DNA of 64,000 bases from assembly GCA_024305745.1 (NCBI GenBank), contig JAHRBS010000003.1:1984001-2048000 (forward strand), read 5' to 3'. Origin of the DNA: Polyporus tsugae (taxonomy: Eukaryota; Basidiomycota; Agaricomycetes; Polyporales; Polyporaceae). A program made the position numbers and the translations under genes. Under the pieces are notes generated by a model. That model saw nothing but the letters and a program-made list of their open reading frames with translations. It searched no databases and was not told the origin of the DNA. Position 1 is the first letter of the stretch; each line of letters starts with the position of its first letter. This document shows, one piece after another, positions 23,301 to 35,399 of the stretch.

Positions 23301-25996
23301 CGACAGATCGACCATGGCCGTTTCGCTTGGTCGACGCTCGCGCGAAGGCCGGGAAGGGGAATCGATGCTGCGTTTCCGGCCCTCGTCCTTGAATGATGAA
23401 GCCATGCTGCTGCACTCGGTGCGTGTAATGGAAGGAGACTCTGATGGCGCCAGCGAAGTAACGTCGGTCGTAACAGTGCGGATCGTCCCGAACTTGTTCT
23501 GGCTCCCTGGAGTCCGCGGGGGCTCGAGGAGGCTCGAGAACATTGTCGTGTCGGTGAGGTTGCTGGACGCTTGTGACTGACGCATGGCTATAGGGACAGG
23601 GAACTCAACTGACTCCGCAAGAGAGCCGATGATAGAGTCTCCCACCGATGCACGAGTCGAGTCGGCGACCGAGACGCGCTCAGCAACGGGGCGGACGCGC
23701 AAAGGAGATCGTGGAGGGACCGATGGTCGGGCCTCATCCCTACCCCTGGGATCGGGCTTTAACTCGTTGAGACTGCTGCCGAAGACATCGTCGTTGTTGA
23801 CTGTCCTGCCGTCGCTCGAGTCCTCGTTGGGGCTGTCGGATCGGACCGTGGGCAAGTGCTGATGCGGACTCCACCTTTTTCGGACGACGGGCGAGCTGGG
23901 GCCGACAGGCGACGTCGAGCGCTGTAACTGGCACATGCTCAAGTTAGGTGTGGAGGCAGCGGCACGGCCGTTCTGCCCATACGGGCTGGCCGCCACAGCA
24001 CGCCCTCCATCTTGGTGCTGCCCCTGGATGATCTTGGACCTGTCCACCCCGGGAAACTCCGCGAGCCTCGAGAGCGCGAGGATGGTCTTCGAGACCCTCG
24101 AAAGCGACTCGCTCGTCGCCTCGATGAGATCATCGCGGTGAAAGAGCTCCTCCGCACTGACCCCGACGGATGACGACCCCGCCAGGAACTTGGTCACGTT
24201 CGATGTCCGCACGAACCCATCCTCACGCTTGTCCACTCGCGCGATCGTGCCCGGGAATAGCTTGTTCACTAATCTGTCGGATTTACAGCGCGTTAGAGGG
24301 CGTTATCAGTGTCAGCGAAGCTCTCTCGGCGGCACAATGTGACGCACTGGCACAGGACATAGCCGTCTCGCAAGGCCTCCGCGAATAGCCGCCTCTCCTT
24401 CTCCTCGCTCCCCGAAGCAACCCCGTTCCCCTGCCCCACCAGATTGACTTGTGTCGTGCTCCCCATTGCACCCGACCTCGTCCATATCCGCTCCAAACGC
24501 CCCAAGGGACGTAATCGGACCTGAACCTCCTCCCACTCCTTCGGGTCCAGCGTGGACTTGTTCAATTGCGATGGTGGCTTGAGCATCTCCTTACACAGGA
24601 ACGATGTCGCGGATCGAATGAGCTCTCGATGTTGGGGGTTTGAGGGGGCCGACAGCGAGCTGGTAGAGGCATTGTGGAAGCGATTCTGATACCCAGGTGA
24701 GAAGTTCCGCTGTGACGGGGAGACGGCGCGAGAGCGAGGAGCAATCGGCGAGGCTGCTCGGGAACTACTCGGCGATGGCGAGACGTTGGAAGGGCGGGCA
24801 TCGAGGGACGGTCTGCGGGCATCCAATGACGTGCGTCGAGCTGACGCACTCGAGGAAGTCGATGCAGGGAGAAGATGTGATGACGGGGAGGCAGAGGGAA
24901 TCACCCGCGTTGGCGTGCGAGTAGATGTACGGGACGACGAACGGGGCCGGATGGGACTGATCGCACGGGGTGTAGTGGGCGATGTGGGAGGAGAGCCAAG
25001 TCCGAGGGGAAGATGGCTCGCACTCGCCGCTGCCCTTCTTGAGCTCACGCCAATCCCTCGAGGCGACGGCGAGCCCGGAGATGATGGATCAGGTGATCTT
25101 GCCGTGTCTCTTGTCCTGCGCGTCGGGGTCTCTGGCGGTGGTGAGCGAGCACGGTCGCGGGACTGGGATGAAGGAGTGGAGGTAGATGAAGCGAGTGTGA
25201 GGGGAGCGGGCCGACTTCTTGACGGCCGCTGCTCATTATCCCTGGGAGATGGTGAGGACGTGCCGTTCGAGCGAGTGTCTCGTCTAGAAGCCAGAAGAAT
25301 TGGGCCGCTGATGTCCTTGGTACTTACGGCGGGCTGGACGGAGGACCTTCGTGTACGGTCTCGAGGTGGCGACACGAGAGCAGCAACATTGGAGGTTGAG
25401 CCGGAGGGGAGCGCGAAGGGCTGGGTGAAGGGGGAGGAAATGGATTGCGGAGAGAGGTGGAGGGCGGGGGAAGACATGGAGGCCTGGCGCAAGGAGGGCG
25501 TCAAGAAGCTTGTATGGCCAGCGACTCGAACTTTGTCTTTGGGGCGATCCCTGGCTGCTCGCGCAGCGTCGCCGTCTTCGCTGGTCAGTGGAGGGACTGG
25601 GACTGGCGGCACGGGCACGGGCACGGGCGAGGAGGACACGGGTGAAGACACATCTCTGGCCGGCCGGCGGAACGAAACCTTAGATAGCATCCGCGATCTG
25701 GCCTTCTCCTTCTCTTTCCGGCCATCCTCCTCGGACGCTCTTCCCTTGCCCTTGCCCGCTCCATGCGAGAGCACGCCCGTCTCGTCGACCGGCGCGGGAG
25801 GTTTCGCCCTCGACTTTGTTGCGGTCCGCAAGCTCTGCTCCAAAGAGGTCCGGAGCCGACTGAACGTCTTCGGCTGGTTCTCCGACGCGGGTCCTTGCCG
25901 AGAAGTGGACGGGATGGGGGGATCTACGTGCTTTTGGGAAACCATAGGGAGCGGTTTGGAAATCGTAACGTTGAGTTTGGCGACGGTAGCCGCCAT
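20317..25996 (-). CDS. Cdc15/Cdc7/SepH-type septation kinase with CH-like domain and CaaX-like end
   Basis: About seven exons give a protein of roughly 1750 aa. The first 500 residues are Ser/Pro-rich and disordered. A CH-like domain follows (ELIRSATSFLCKEML to EALRDGYVLCQLVNKLFPG), split by an intron at 24347-24274. A second disordered linker leads to a complete kinase domain: glycine loop GRGQFGAVY, VAVKRIRL lysine, catalytic HCDLKAANIL, DFGVSLNLR and GTPNWMAPEV. The HCD in place of HRD is usual in Cdc15/Cdc7/SepH kinases, which start the septation (SIN/MEN) cascade at spindle poles. A cysteine-rich finger follows (VICRVCLQS..VLCEQC..HAKC, C1-like). The C terminus reads HRDKRRDRESGGCTVQ, a basic stretch before a CaaX-like box. 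A divergent or degenerate CH domain elsewhere would fit less well. Confidence 0.85.
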
Positions 25997-27776
25997 ATGA
26001 CCAGGTTCGTCGCGGTTGTCGAAAAGGGTGCTTGGCCGACGCTAACTACCGTACTGCAACGTGGACGCGTTGTGAGCAGCTGTCGCGCAGGAGGAAACCG
26101 CTTACGGCACTCACTCAAATAAGATGGGCGGAAGGGACAGCAATCGACTCCGGCAGTTCTGAATGTGACGGGAGGGCGTGAGCATGGGAACGGGTGCGGG
26201 CGGACGGGTGAAGGGTCGGAAGAAGGAAAGTGACAATCGTACCCAGAATGCCACGGAGCAGAGTTCTAGTATTCAGATATGCAGGAGAAGACGGCCCCTC
26301 GGATGGGAAGTGAGAGTGAACGGTAGGGCAGGGACGAACCACAGATATAAACATGCAAGTCAGCGGACCCGAGTGCGCTCCTAATCGGAGAGGTGTGACA
26401 GTAGGCTATGGTGCAAGGGACAGTAGAGATTGTAGCGATAGGAAACAATGTCGGCCGAAGGCTGGAGTATCCTCAGAGTGATGGCGGGGGGACAACGGGT
26501 GGAGCGGTCTGGGGACGCGCCATGCACGCTGTGGACGGGGACGAGGTGGGGGCGGCCGAGGACCTCCCTGGAGCCTTCTGGGCGGTCGGGACGACGGAGA
26601 GACGACGAGCGGGAAAACGAGCGGGTCGCTGGTCGTCGTTAGCGGCAGAGGGAGGTGCGACACGAGTCGACTGCGAAGCCAGTCCCAGTGGTCTGGCACT
26701 TGCACCTGGGCGCCCGTTTTAGCCGATAAAAGCTCATCCCACCGCCCTAGCCGCTCGTCATCCTCGCTCCTCCATCAGCCGACCCCGCCAATCGTCGCCC
26801 ATAACGCTCTCCATAATCCGCGCTGTATCAGGCTCTGTTCCACCGCCAGTGCGCTCAGGGAATGCACAATATTATCTACCAATCTACGCTAGCGTCGAGG
26901 CACTCCCCGCCAAGTCTGGTCCATATCAATGCTCCCTAGTAGGACGCGCCGTCCCGTGGCCACAGGAGGCGGGGATCCGAACAGGCCCAACAGCGTCCTG
27001 GACGGTCTGGTGGAGCGTCCGTGACAGGTGCCCTGTGCGCACACAGGCACGCGCCCCGTCCCAGTTGATTCATAAATGCAGTCATGGATGCAATCTTGCA
27101 TGCCATTGCAAGGCGGCAACACGAACCCTATGACGACACATTCGTCGATAGTCGATGACGATCCACCGACCTCATGGCGCTCTTAAGCCGGCTCGGAGTG
27201 GACGGCGCCCGGCCGATGATTCGACATTGGTGGGAAAACCGATATGTCGCGTCCCACTGTCCACGGGACAAGAGCAGCGAGTGAGAGACCGGTCAGCTCG
27301 AGGCTTCGAGCGGGCATGTCTTGATGCAATTCTGCCGAGGATTGCAAAGTTGGACATGACAGTCAATGACCGCGCTCCTCGCGGCGCTGCGCCTCAGTCG
27401 CTGGCCGACCGAGTGGGTAATGATGCACCTCGACTCTGGCGTCGCGCCGCTGACGCGTCTTGTCGTGGACGACTAACCATATGGAACGATCACGTGTCTG
27501 ATGAGCACCAGCACCGCGTCTCACTCAGCCTCGCTCTCAGCCCGAGCGATCCGCGCGCGCGTCCGCCCTCGCCGGTGCGCACCGCGCCTGGCCGACTGCC
27601 GTATCCACACCACAACCATCCTTCCCCCGGCCGAGCCCGACAGTCCAGCCCCTTGCCATCGCCTCGAGACCCCGCGGTCTTCTCGGACGATAACCTTAAC
27701 TGACCCCACGAACTTACGCGACTTTCATTCCACATGCTCACCTCCATGAATAACCTGTGCAGCACCGCTTCGAATA
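25997..27776. other. Intergenic upstream of the kinase gene, no supported gene
   Basis: The region contains the kinase promoter and 5' leader plus CT/GA-rich stretches. ORFs such as those at 26408-26722 and 27155-27703 lack recognisable domains. Confidence 0.35.
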
Positions 27777-27801
27777 CAGTAGACACCCTCTTAACGCATA
27801 C
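27777..27801 (+). repeat. Left terminal inverted repeat
   Basis: Exact reverse complement of 28322-28346 over 25 bases. Confidence 0.9.
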
Positions 27802-28321
27802 CCCTCGGGAAGGGGTCCGTGGTATGTGTTATTAGGGGTCATGGGTTATGGGAGGCGTCGATATTAGGCGCCCACCAAGGGACGAGACTTCTGATTATAG
27901 GCGCCCACCATGTGGTGGAGTCGTTCGTACATAGGTGGTCTAACTAGACTAGTCTATCTAGTACGTGCAAAGAAGTCAGTGATTTCAGTAGGGACCATAA
28001 TCGATTTGTTCTCGGCGCGACGAGCAAGGAGTTGAGATTTTCGCAATGCAAAAGTGGCTTCTAGGACCTTAAGCCCTCTTTTGAGGATTTCGATCGCTTT
28101 CGGGGCCATAGGGAGGAGCGACAGGGGATTAAGGAACAATTTTATTCAACCGCAGCACCGTATGTGCCCAACAATTGAAATTACATAACGTCCAGGTATG
28201 CCTTTATCCCGGCCCGAAGGGGTATGCGTATGCGTTATCAGGGGATTATGCGTTTTCCCCCCTTCCCCAAGTCGGGAAAGGCCTCGAGCCATGCGTTATA
28301 AGGGGTTATGCGTTATGAGAA

Positions 28322-28346
28322 GTATGCGTTAAGAGGGTGTCTACTG
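28322..28346 (-). repeat. Right terminal inverted repeat
   Basis: Exact reverse complement of 27777-27801, followed directly by TA. Confidence 0.9.
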
Positions 28347-28899
28347 TACAACGAAGTGGCGTCGACAGCTTGCAATAGGAGCGAGGAACTCGCCAAGTAC
28401 TGTTTGTCTCCTCCGTCTTAACCCCCCTGCATGCATCGAGGACGTATCTCGGAGCGTAAAACCCTAGGAAGCGGAGGATCCTCGTAACAACGCACCCCAA
28501 TAGGAAGCTGCGCAGGTGTTCAATGTTTTCTCTCACCAATACGTACACGGGCCGAGCCATCATTTGTCTTGGAACCAAATTTCCTCCGCGGCGAGAAATT
28601 TACATACATATTGTTGCCAATGCCAGCATGGACATCACAGCCAGTCATTCGCAGCACACGCTCCGTGAGCGTACGCCGTAGACGAAGACCACAATCCGCA
28701 GTCATGGTTCGCCATTTGGTAAGTCCAACACCGAAGAGGGGCTTGCAAGCCCACGTCCATCAGACGCTTCCTCCGTTCCCGTCAACCCCAGATAGGAGGA
28801 GTCCTGTGCGATGTCCTGATTCTACAAGAGTCAAAAACAACATCGTAAGACAAGTATATACTATACCTACTTACGCGTAATGCAATGGGGGCGAGCAGA

Positions 28900-29917
28900 C
28901 GTACCGAACATGATCTACGCCTTTTTGTGTCGGTCTATTGATCGAGATCGTCCCGTGTTGACAAGACAGCGCGTCTGAGGTGACGAAGTAGCTCCAAGCA
29001 GCCGCTGTTGGCTGAAGAGTGGGCCTGACGACGAGAGCTGCCCGAACATGGACAAAGTACTCGCTCTAGCCACTTCACGTCCTTGACCACATTTGGACAG
29101 CGGGCGAACCGTCCGCACTGAAGGCTGCTGAAAGGAAAGTTACAAACCCGCCCTAGAGGCCAGACACATGCAAGGCCCACCAAGCGCAGCGATTCATGCA
29201 TACTGAGACCCGGATTGTGGAGCAAAAGTTGAGCCCTGTCACGAACAGTGCTGTTGATCCGCAAGACGTCGAAAACACGCGGCATGTTTCCTTCTTTGGT
29301 CATGTACCGCACAGTTTAATGGTACATGAGCCGGGGTTCATGGGCCTGTGCCAGGGAAAACAGAGTGAAGTCGTAAACGTTCGCGATCGCATGAAAGCAT
29401 TCGTACCGGTCCTCTTCCGCGTCGACGATCCCGACGAGGATTTTTAATACTCTTTAGATCGCTTGATATCATGTCACTCTATGAATAGGTCTAATATCGA
29501 TCAATGTCGAGGTGGGGTATGCGAGAACGCCACGAAAGCCGTCACGGAATTGCAGTGGACCAGGGCAATTCTTTATGCGCGACAGTGCAGACGCTTCGCA
29601 GGACTGCCCTTCCCATATACATGAGAGTAGACTCGCAACAACGTGATGATCAGACTCACCTTCACAAAGATACATGGCGCTCCCAGTCGGTGAGGGATTC
29701 ACTGCATCCTGCGGCGATAGGGCGACCGCCACAGCCCAGGACAGTCGCCACTCATAAGGATTGCAAAGTGAGAATGACAGGTAAAGTGGAGTGCGAACAT
29801 GCATTCTTGAACGATACGCCCAGATAAGCCTGCCTTAGCAAGCACGTCGTTGTTCTCGAAGATGGGCCATTGTGCCTCGAGGACGAACGGCATCTGCGCT
29901 AGAAGCTCAAGGGGCAT
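28900..29917 (-). pseudogene. Probable decayed gene of unknown family
   Basis: Several protein-like minus-strand blocks are consistent with one gene starting at ATG 29917: MPLELLAQMPFVLEAQWPIF, then RDGFRGVLAYPTSTLIDIRP (about 29540), VDAEEDRYECFHAIANVYDF (about 29420), and MTKEGNMPRVFDVLRINSTV (about 29300). Between the last two an in-frame TAA (about 29322) interrupts what looks like continuous sequence, and the second exon reads cleanly in no single frame. I do not recognise the family. Two readings remain: a real gene with introns I have placed wrongly, or a recently broken gene. It is divergent from the Bye1-like gene, with about 230 bp between the starts. A further block at 28360-28560 may be its tail, adjoining the transposon. 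Confidence 0.4.
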
Positions 29918-30149
29918 GCAGGATCTCCTGGGGGCGTGTGGATCAGAGATAGAGGTAGGTGAGCTTTCCAGCTCGACAATAACGTGCTGGGAGAGCTGGC
30001 CTCAGGCAGAGAACTGTCCGCCACCGCCGATGCGAGCGATGTTGGACTTCCGTTTCGGGACAGGCGACGTGTTCCGGGAGATGCCGGCGGAGTGCGAAAG
30101 AGGCACAGCTGCAGTAAGAATTCTCACGCGCGGACGGTCTCCACCCACG

Positions 30150-33100
30150 ATGTCAACCCGAACGACCACCGTCAGGACCCGACAACTGACAAGGACTGTC
30201 CCCCACCCACAGGATTTCTCTGTTCTGAGCGACGAGAAAGAGAACGTAAACATGAACGGGTCATCTGGGAAGGCGAAGACGGCGAAGAAGGGCGCAAAGA
30301 CCTATTGCTTGTGCAAGAACGCGGATGATGGATCGCCCATGATCCATTGCTCCAGCTGCAAGGACTGGTGCGTCGCTTCATACCTATGTGCCGCCTCGGT
30401 TCGCTAATGATCAATGCCCAGGTATCATTTTCGATGTGTTGACCTGAGCGAGAGGGACGCAGAGGAGATCCGTGAGTCGTCCCCTATCCTCCTGTGGCGC
30501 CCTGCACGAGCTCACCCCGTCTTCCATTCAGAGGCTTACGTATGTCCCTCATGCCACGAGAAGACTGGCGCCAGAACGATCAGTGAGTATTTGCTTGCCC
30601 ATCCCCATTCACCTCCAGCGGGCCTCGTCGTGGCTCCCTTCGCTGCTATCGATGTACTATGCACCAATACGATACTATCTTCTCGTCAGCCAGCTTGGGC
30701 TACTATATGCTTGTCCCTCGCGTTACGGAACGTACACATCCATCGTCTGCGGAAGATCCGACCACGTTGGTAGAGCAGCAAGTCCTGTCGTTCAGTACCT
30801 CGTGTTCTCTCCGTGTCTGGTAAAGCGTCTGCTGTAGCTAGCTACTTGCCGTAGTCCCTCCGGGCGACCGTGGTCAATAAAGCAAAGAGCACCGAACTTA
30901 TGACGGTCGAACCGACGTTGTGAGGGTACAACTGTATGTGTATGCGCAGACAGACACAGACATATCGAACGCCCACGACGAGACCATTCACCGTTACGTA
31001 GTGTAGTCCGTTCCGTCGCTCCATTGTTTCTGCTTTTCCTTCCATTTTCAAACCTTTTATGATCGTCCACGATCGAGGTGCTAACCAAAGCTGGTTCCGT
31101 TTACAGAGGAATGGGAAGGGCCAGACGTGATGCAAGCTGCCCCTAGCGAAGACACTCCAGTCACACGAGCGTCGCCCAGCACCGCTGCGAAGGAGGAGAA
31201 GGCAGAGACCAAAGTAGGGCCGAAGGAACACGAGCCCGAGTCCGACGCGGAAAGTGATGGCACGGAGGATTACGATCCAGAAGCTGACAAGGCCCCCAAG
31301 GTGCGTCCGACACACCCCACCATGTCGCGGGAATCTCACCGTCGCACCGTCCGACAGCGACGAGCACGTCGTCCCACCTACCGCTCCGACGGCGACTCTG
31401 ATTCGGATGGGTCCCATCGTGCGAACAGTCCCAAGCGCATCCGTCGGGCTACCGCGAGCGCGGCTGAGAAGGAGCCCGCTCGAAAGCAGTCCGCGTCCTC
31501 CACGGAGAATAACCCGACCAAGAGGAAGAAGTCCACGTCTGGCCAACCTGCTCCCCCGCCAGCGAAACGCCCGCGATCGGAGTCGACCGCTGGAGAAGAC
31601 GCCGCGCGCAAGTACTGCTTGACAAAGTTGCAAGAGCTGTTCCGCCAGATCTTTACGCGCTATCCCTTCCTCAGCCAGCCCAGTGAGGACGAAGCGGCTG
31701 CCGGACCGAGCCTCCAGCCTGGTAAGAAGCCCGAGGAGTTGACCCCCGAGGAGAAGGAACAGCTGGAAGCCACAGCCAATCAGTTCGGGGTTGATCTCGA
31801 GAACTGCATGTACGAGCTCTATTCGGAACCTGACAAGTCAGGGAAGCAAATCGTCGGTGGAAAGTACAAGTATGTGTATTTCGATGAACACCTCTCCGCT
31901 CATGAACGTATAACTAATCGATCTGCTTTGCGACGACAGGGAGCGTTTCCGGATGCTTACGTTTAACTTGAGCAAAGCAGACCGTGTTGTCCTCCACATG
32001 CGCATAGCTTCGTCTCATATTACACCAAAAGAGCTGTCCACGATGTCCTCGACTGACCTCGCGAGCGAGTCAGAGAAGCAGTCGATCAAAAAGCTCGAGG
32101 AGGAGGCGCTCGCGCACTCCATCCTCAAGAAGTCCATCGTTCCCCGCGCCAAGATCACCCACAAGGGGCTGCAGGACATCGAGGATGTGACCGGTGCCGG
32201 CCGGCGTGAGGTTGAGCGCGAGCGCGAGGACGAGGAGGAGGAACGGATCGAGAGAGAGCGCCTCGCGCGCCTCCGCGTGCAGGCTCAGCGCTCCCAGTCC
32301 ACGGGCTCTGCCCCGCCTGAGTCTCCCGTAGTCGGCCAGGCCCCTGCGTGGGGTGCCCCGCCCCCCGTCCCGCTGCATGCCACCGCCCCTGCTCAGGCAG
32401 CCGAGCTTGCGTCGCCCTCGTCGTCCCTGCGCCCGCCTGCGCACCCGCTGTTCGTGCCGTCCGCTTCTGACTTCGCCGGAGGCCCCGTCGAGAACGAGCT
32501 GAACCTTGCGGACCTGATAAATATCGACGAGGAGGCGACGGGGGAGATCTCCATGTCCCCCGCCGGCAGCACCTTGGCTAACTCGTTCGCGGAGCCCGTG
32601 CTCACGGAGGCAAAGGCAGAGGCCGGACCCCAGTCCGCCTGTTCGCCCACCACACCCTCGATCGCTCCTGGCATCGGAATTTCTCCCTTCGCGGCCAAGG
32701 GCTCCCAGCCAGACACGCCCTCGCGGTCCTCGTTCGACCTTAGTGCCCTGTGGACTCCCGCTTCCTCAGATCAACCGCCGCCGCCGACCGAGTCTCAATC
32801 CCAGAAGGAACTTTTATCGCCTACGCCGGTCGTCCAGCCGAACGATGCTGTTCTCCTTGGCGGCCAAGCGGACGATCAGGACTTCGACATGTTCCTCAAC
32901 CACCAGGAGCTGGACCCTCCGGAAGAGAAAGCTCCCGAGCCCGTGGAGCCTACTCCCGAGGCCATACGCGCTGCGTTTGACGCACAGACCCCGGTATGGA
33001 ACGGAATTGTGAGTATAATTGTCGCCCTATTCCTACACATCGTGGCTGACTCGTCCTCGTACAGCTGAGCATGCCTCTGGACTCTACCATCCCACAAGAG

Positions 33101-34346
33101 GTAGCCGTCGTCGCTCGACACTCCGGCGGGCGAACCCTCGGGAGCGACTCGCCGCTGTGGCAGACGCTCTTCCCGTCCAAGGAGCTCAGGATCGACGGGC
33201 GCGTACCTGTCGAAAAGTCTGCTCAGTATCTAACTCAAGTGCGCCTCAATCCTTCAAAGGAGCTCATCGCCGTCGCCTTCTCTCCTGCACCAGGGGTAGA
33301 CGCTGCCGGGTTCCATGCACTGAAGAGCCACCTGCTGTCCAAATCGTAAGCTTACTCGATTCGCTTCTGCTTCTTTCAGTGCTGACGTGTTCATTACCGC
33401 TTGCAGACGCCATGGATTAATCTTTCCATGGGGCCACAACCCAAAGTCGAGCGCTCCAGGACGCGAGCTTTACGTCGTGCCGTTGCTGTCGAGCGAGCCC
33501 ATCCCCGAGTACATGGAACTTCTGGACCAGCTCCAGCTCCCGAAGGAACGCGTCGCGGATTATCTCGTGGGCATCTGGGTGTTGACGAAGGGGAAGCTCA
33601 CCCCCCCTCCTCAGCCGGCCCCTGCCCATGCCTCCACCCCGCAAACGTCTATCACGCCCCCTTCTCTTCTTCCTAACGCCGACTTCTCTCACATGCAGCA
33701 TGCGAGTGTTTTGCCTCAGGTCCCACCGCCGACACAGTCACAAGCCCCGACTCAAGCTCAATTGCAGCCCCAACCCGCGGCAGGCGGCTCGATGTCTCCA
33801 CTTTCCGCCATGCTATCAAATCCGACGCCAGATTTCAGCTCCTTGACCCCGGAACAAATCACTCTCATGCTCCAGACACTCTCCCGGACGTCCTCCCAAT
33901 CGCCCCCTACTTCCGTTCCCATCCCGGGCCTCCCTCCGAATCAACAGCCCATGACGCTTCCCACGGGTGCCGCACAAGCGTGGAATCCCCAGGTACCCGG
34001 GTCCTACCCTCCTCCTCCGGCGTACCCCCAAGTCCAGCAGCCACCTCCGTATCCCGGAAGCAGCTCGCCGACGTCCCAAAGGTTCCCGGACCCATATGGG
34101 AATGATCGATTCAACGACCAGAGGTCCTATCAAAACCATCCCAACAACGGCTTCGAGTACGACCGGGGTCACCGTGGGCGCGGGGGACGCGGACGAGGGG
34201 CTGGAGACCGTGGGCGTGGACGGGATCAGGGCTGGTCGAAAGGCGGCTTTGGCACCAGGGGCCGTGGCGGTCCTCCACCGACTGGTCCGCGGAATCGCGG
34301 AGGTGGCGGTGGTGGGTGGGGCGGTGAGCAACAAAGATGGAGCTGA
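30150..34346 (+). CDS. BYE1: Bye1-like transcription elongation factor (PHD, TFIIS-M, SPOC)
   Basis: Bye1 proteins bind RNA polymerase II and H3K4me3 chromatin during early elongation. The PHD finger is split over three exons: YCLCKNADDGSPMIHCSSCKDW, then YHFRCVDLSERDAEEI, then AYVCPSCHEKTG. After a 524-nt intron (30583-31106) come an acidic/basic linker with nuclear-localisation-type clusters (TKRKK, AKRPR) and the TFIIS central domain (RKYCLTKLQELFRQIFTRYP; ERFRMLTFNLSK; HITPKELSTMSSTDLASES). A coiled Glu/Arg region and disordered linker follow. The SPOC domain starts at VWNGILSMPLDS and runs through FPWGHNPKS and YLVGIWVLTKGKL. The C terminus is Pro/Gln-rich and then RGG-rich (GHRGRGGRGRG), which suggests RNA contact. 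The ATG at 30150 puts the PHD finger near the N terminus, as usual. Confidence 0.88.
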
Positions 34347-34865
34347 GATTCTATTCACGGGCGGGCGACGGAGGTTCGATGTCTGTTTGCGTTTGTACGA
34401 TACGTAGGTAATGCTTCGAAGTTCATTGTAGGATGTTTAAAAATTTCTCCGTGTATTTGTATCGTGCCCTAGTACCTACTATTACCGCACCACGCGACCG
34501 TAATTTCTGATGCTTACTGTGCCCTCGTTTCGGATGTGTTCATGCCTGCGTACCGTGACGAGAGGCCGATTAGAGGCCCGTTTTGAGAGTCAGTCTGAGT
34601 CTCGGCCCGCGCAACAGCATGAACTTCGTCTGAACAGCGCTCGCACCGCCAAACACCCTGCTTGGACTTGGACCATCCGAGTCCGCCACACCCGATATGT
34701 CGTTCGCGCAAGCGCAATCTACAGTCTGACGTTCCGCATACATCCCCGTATGTGAGCAGGACCAAGGCTTCGACAGAAACATGAATCTCAGCTTGTGCGC
34801 CGACCATTCGAAGCAGCGAATAGCTGGTACAATTGTAACGACTCGTACATACATCAAGGCTCAAG
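34347..34865. other. Intergenic, no supported gene
   Basis: The 3' flank of the Bye1-like gene. Short ORFs on both strands are unsupported. Confidence 0.4.
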
Positions 34866-35295
34866 ATGCCATGGCGCAGCATGGTGAGTGTCTCTATCGA
34901 TCAGCGTAAGGGATTTATATTATTGACCACCTCACCTAAGATTGTCACAGACAGAACTCTCCCGACATCCGCATCCACCTCGCCTCATCGCGCTCCTGCC
35001 TCACCTCCCTCAATCACTTCGTTACAACTTGCAAGGCGTTTTGATCTCGGAGTTGACCGACTCTATCTCGTCCAAAGCGCCGGAGAAGGATGCGGATCCT
35101 CAGGTACATGACGATGACGGGGACCGGGGACCTCAGCCTGCAGAGTCCGACGGGGCCATGTCCCCTTGTCGGTGTATGTCAGATAGCAACCCGTGGTCAG
35201 CATGGACAACACCCCTTGCTACTGCTGGGGAGTCGGGCAACAGCACAAAGCTGTTCCGCCGAATCAAGACGGAGGTGCAATGGAATAAGCATTAG
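34866..35295 (+). CDS. Small hypothetical protein, uncertain
   Basis: ATG 34866 followed by a GT-AG intron (about 34884-34950) joins MPWRSM in frame to TELSRHPHPPRLIALLPHLP. The result is a polar protein of about 120 aa ending EVQWNKH. It contains an acidic stretch (DADPQVHDDDGDRG) but no domain I recognise. The good splice signals and mid-length frame favour a gene; the lack of any conserved block leaves it doubtful. It lies just upstream of, and on the same strand as, the DUF6533 gene. Confidence 0.35.
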
Positions 35296-35399
35296 CGGGT
35301 TCCTATGCGGGAGAGGATTGGACGGAGGCTGAGCGAACCGTATAAAACGCGGTAAGTTTGGTGTCGCTTTTCGCCATCTTCTGACCTCTCATTTCTAAG

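Larger units (their letters stand above)
27777..28346. mobile_element. Non-autonomous Tc1/mariner (pogo/Fot1-like) transposon
   Basis: A 570-bp unit is bounded by perfect 25-bp terminal inverted repeats (27777-27801 and 28322-28346) that begin CAGTAGACACCCTCTTAACG. It is flanked on both sides by TA (27775-27776 and 28347-28348), the target duplication of the Tc1/mariner superfamily. The interior carries several copies of GCATAACCCC-like and GGCGCCCACCA repeats. A short minus-strand frame (27954-28139) is Lys/Arg-rich and helical, and could be a leftover of a transposase C terminus, but that is not certain. It is too short to encode a transposase, so it is a MITE or internal-deletion derivative. 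Confidence 0.85.

Noticed and set aside
24786..26000. 404-codon plus-strand frame
   Set aside because: It is antisense to the Ser/Pro-rich first exon of the kinase; GC-rich Ser/Arg codons leave the opposite strand open. Its product is low-complexity Glu/Gly/Arg with no domain.
30842..31633. 263-codon minus-strand frame with Leu/Arg/Gly-rich product
   Set aside because: It lies antisense to the Bye1-like linker and intron, and has no conserved features.
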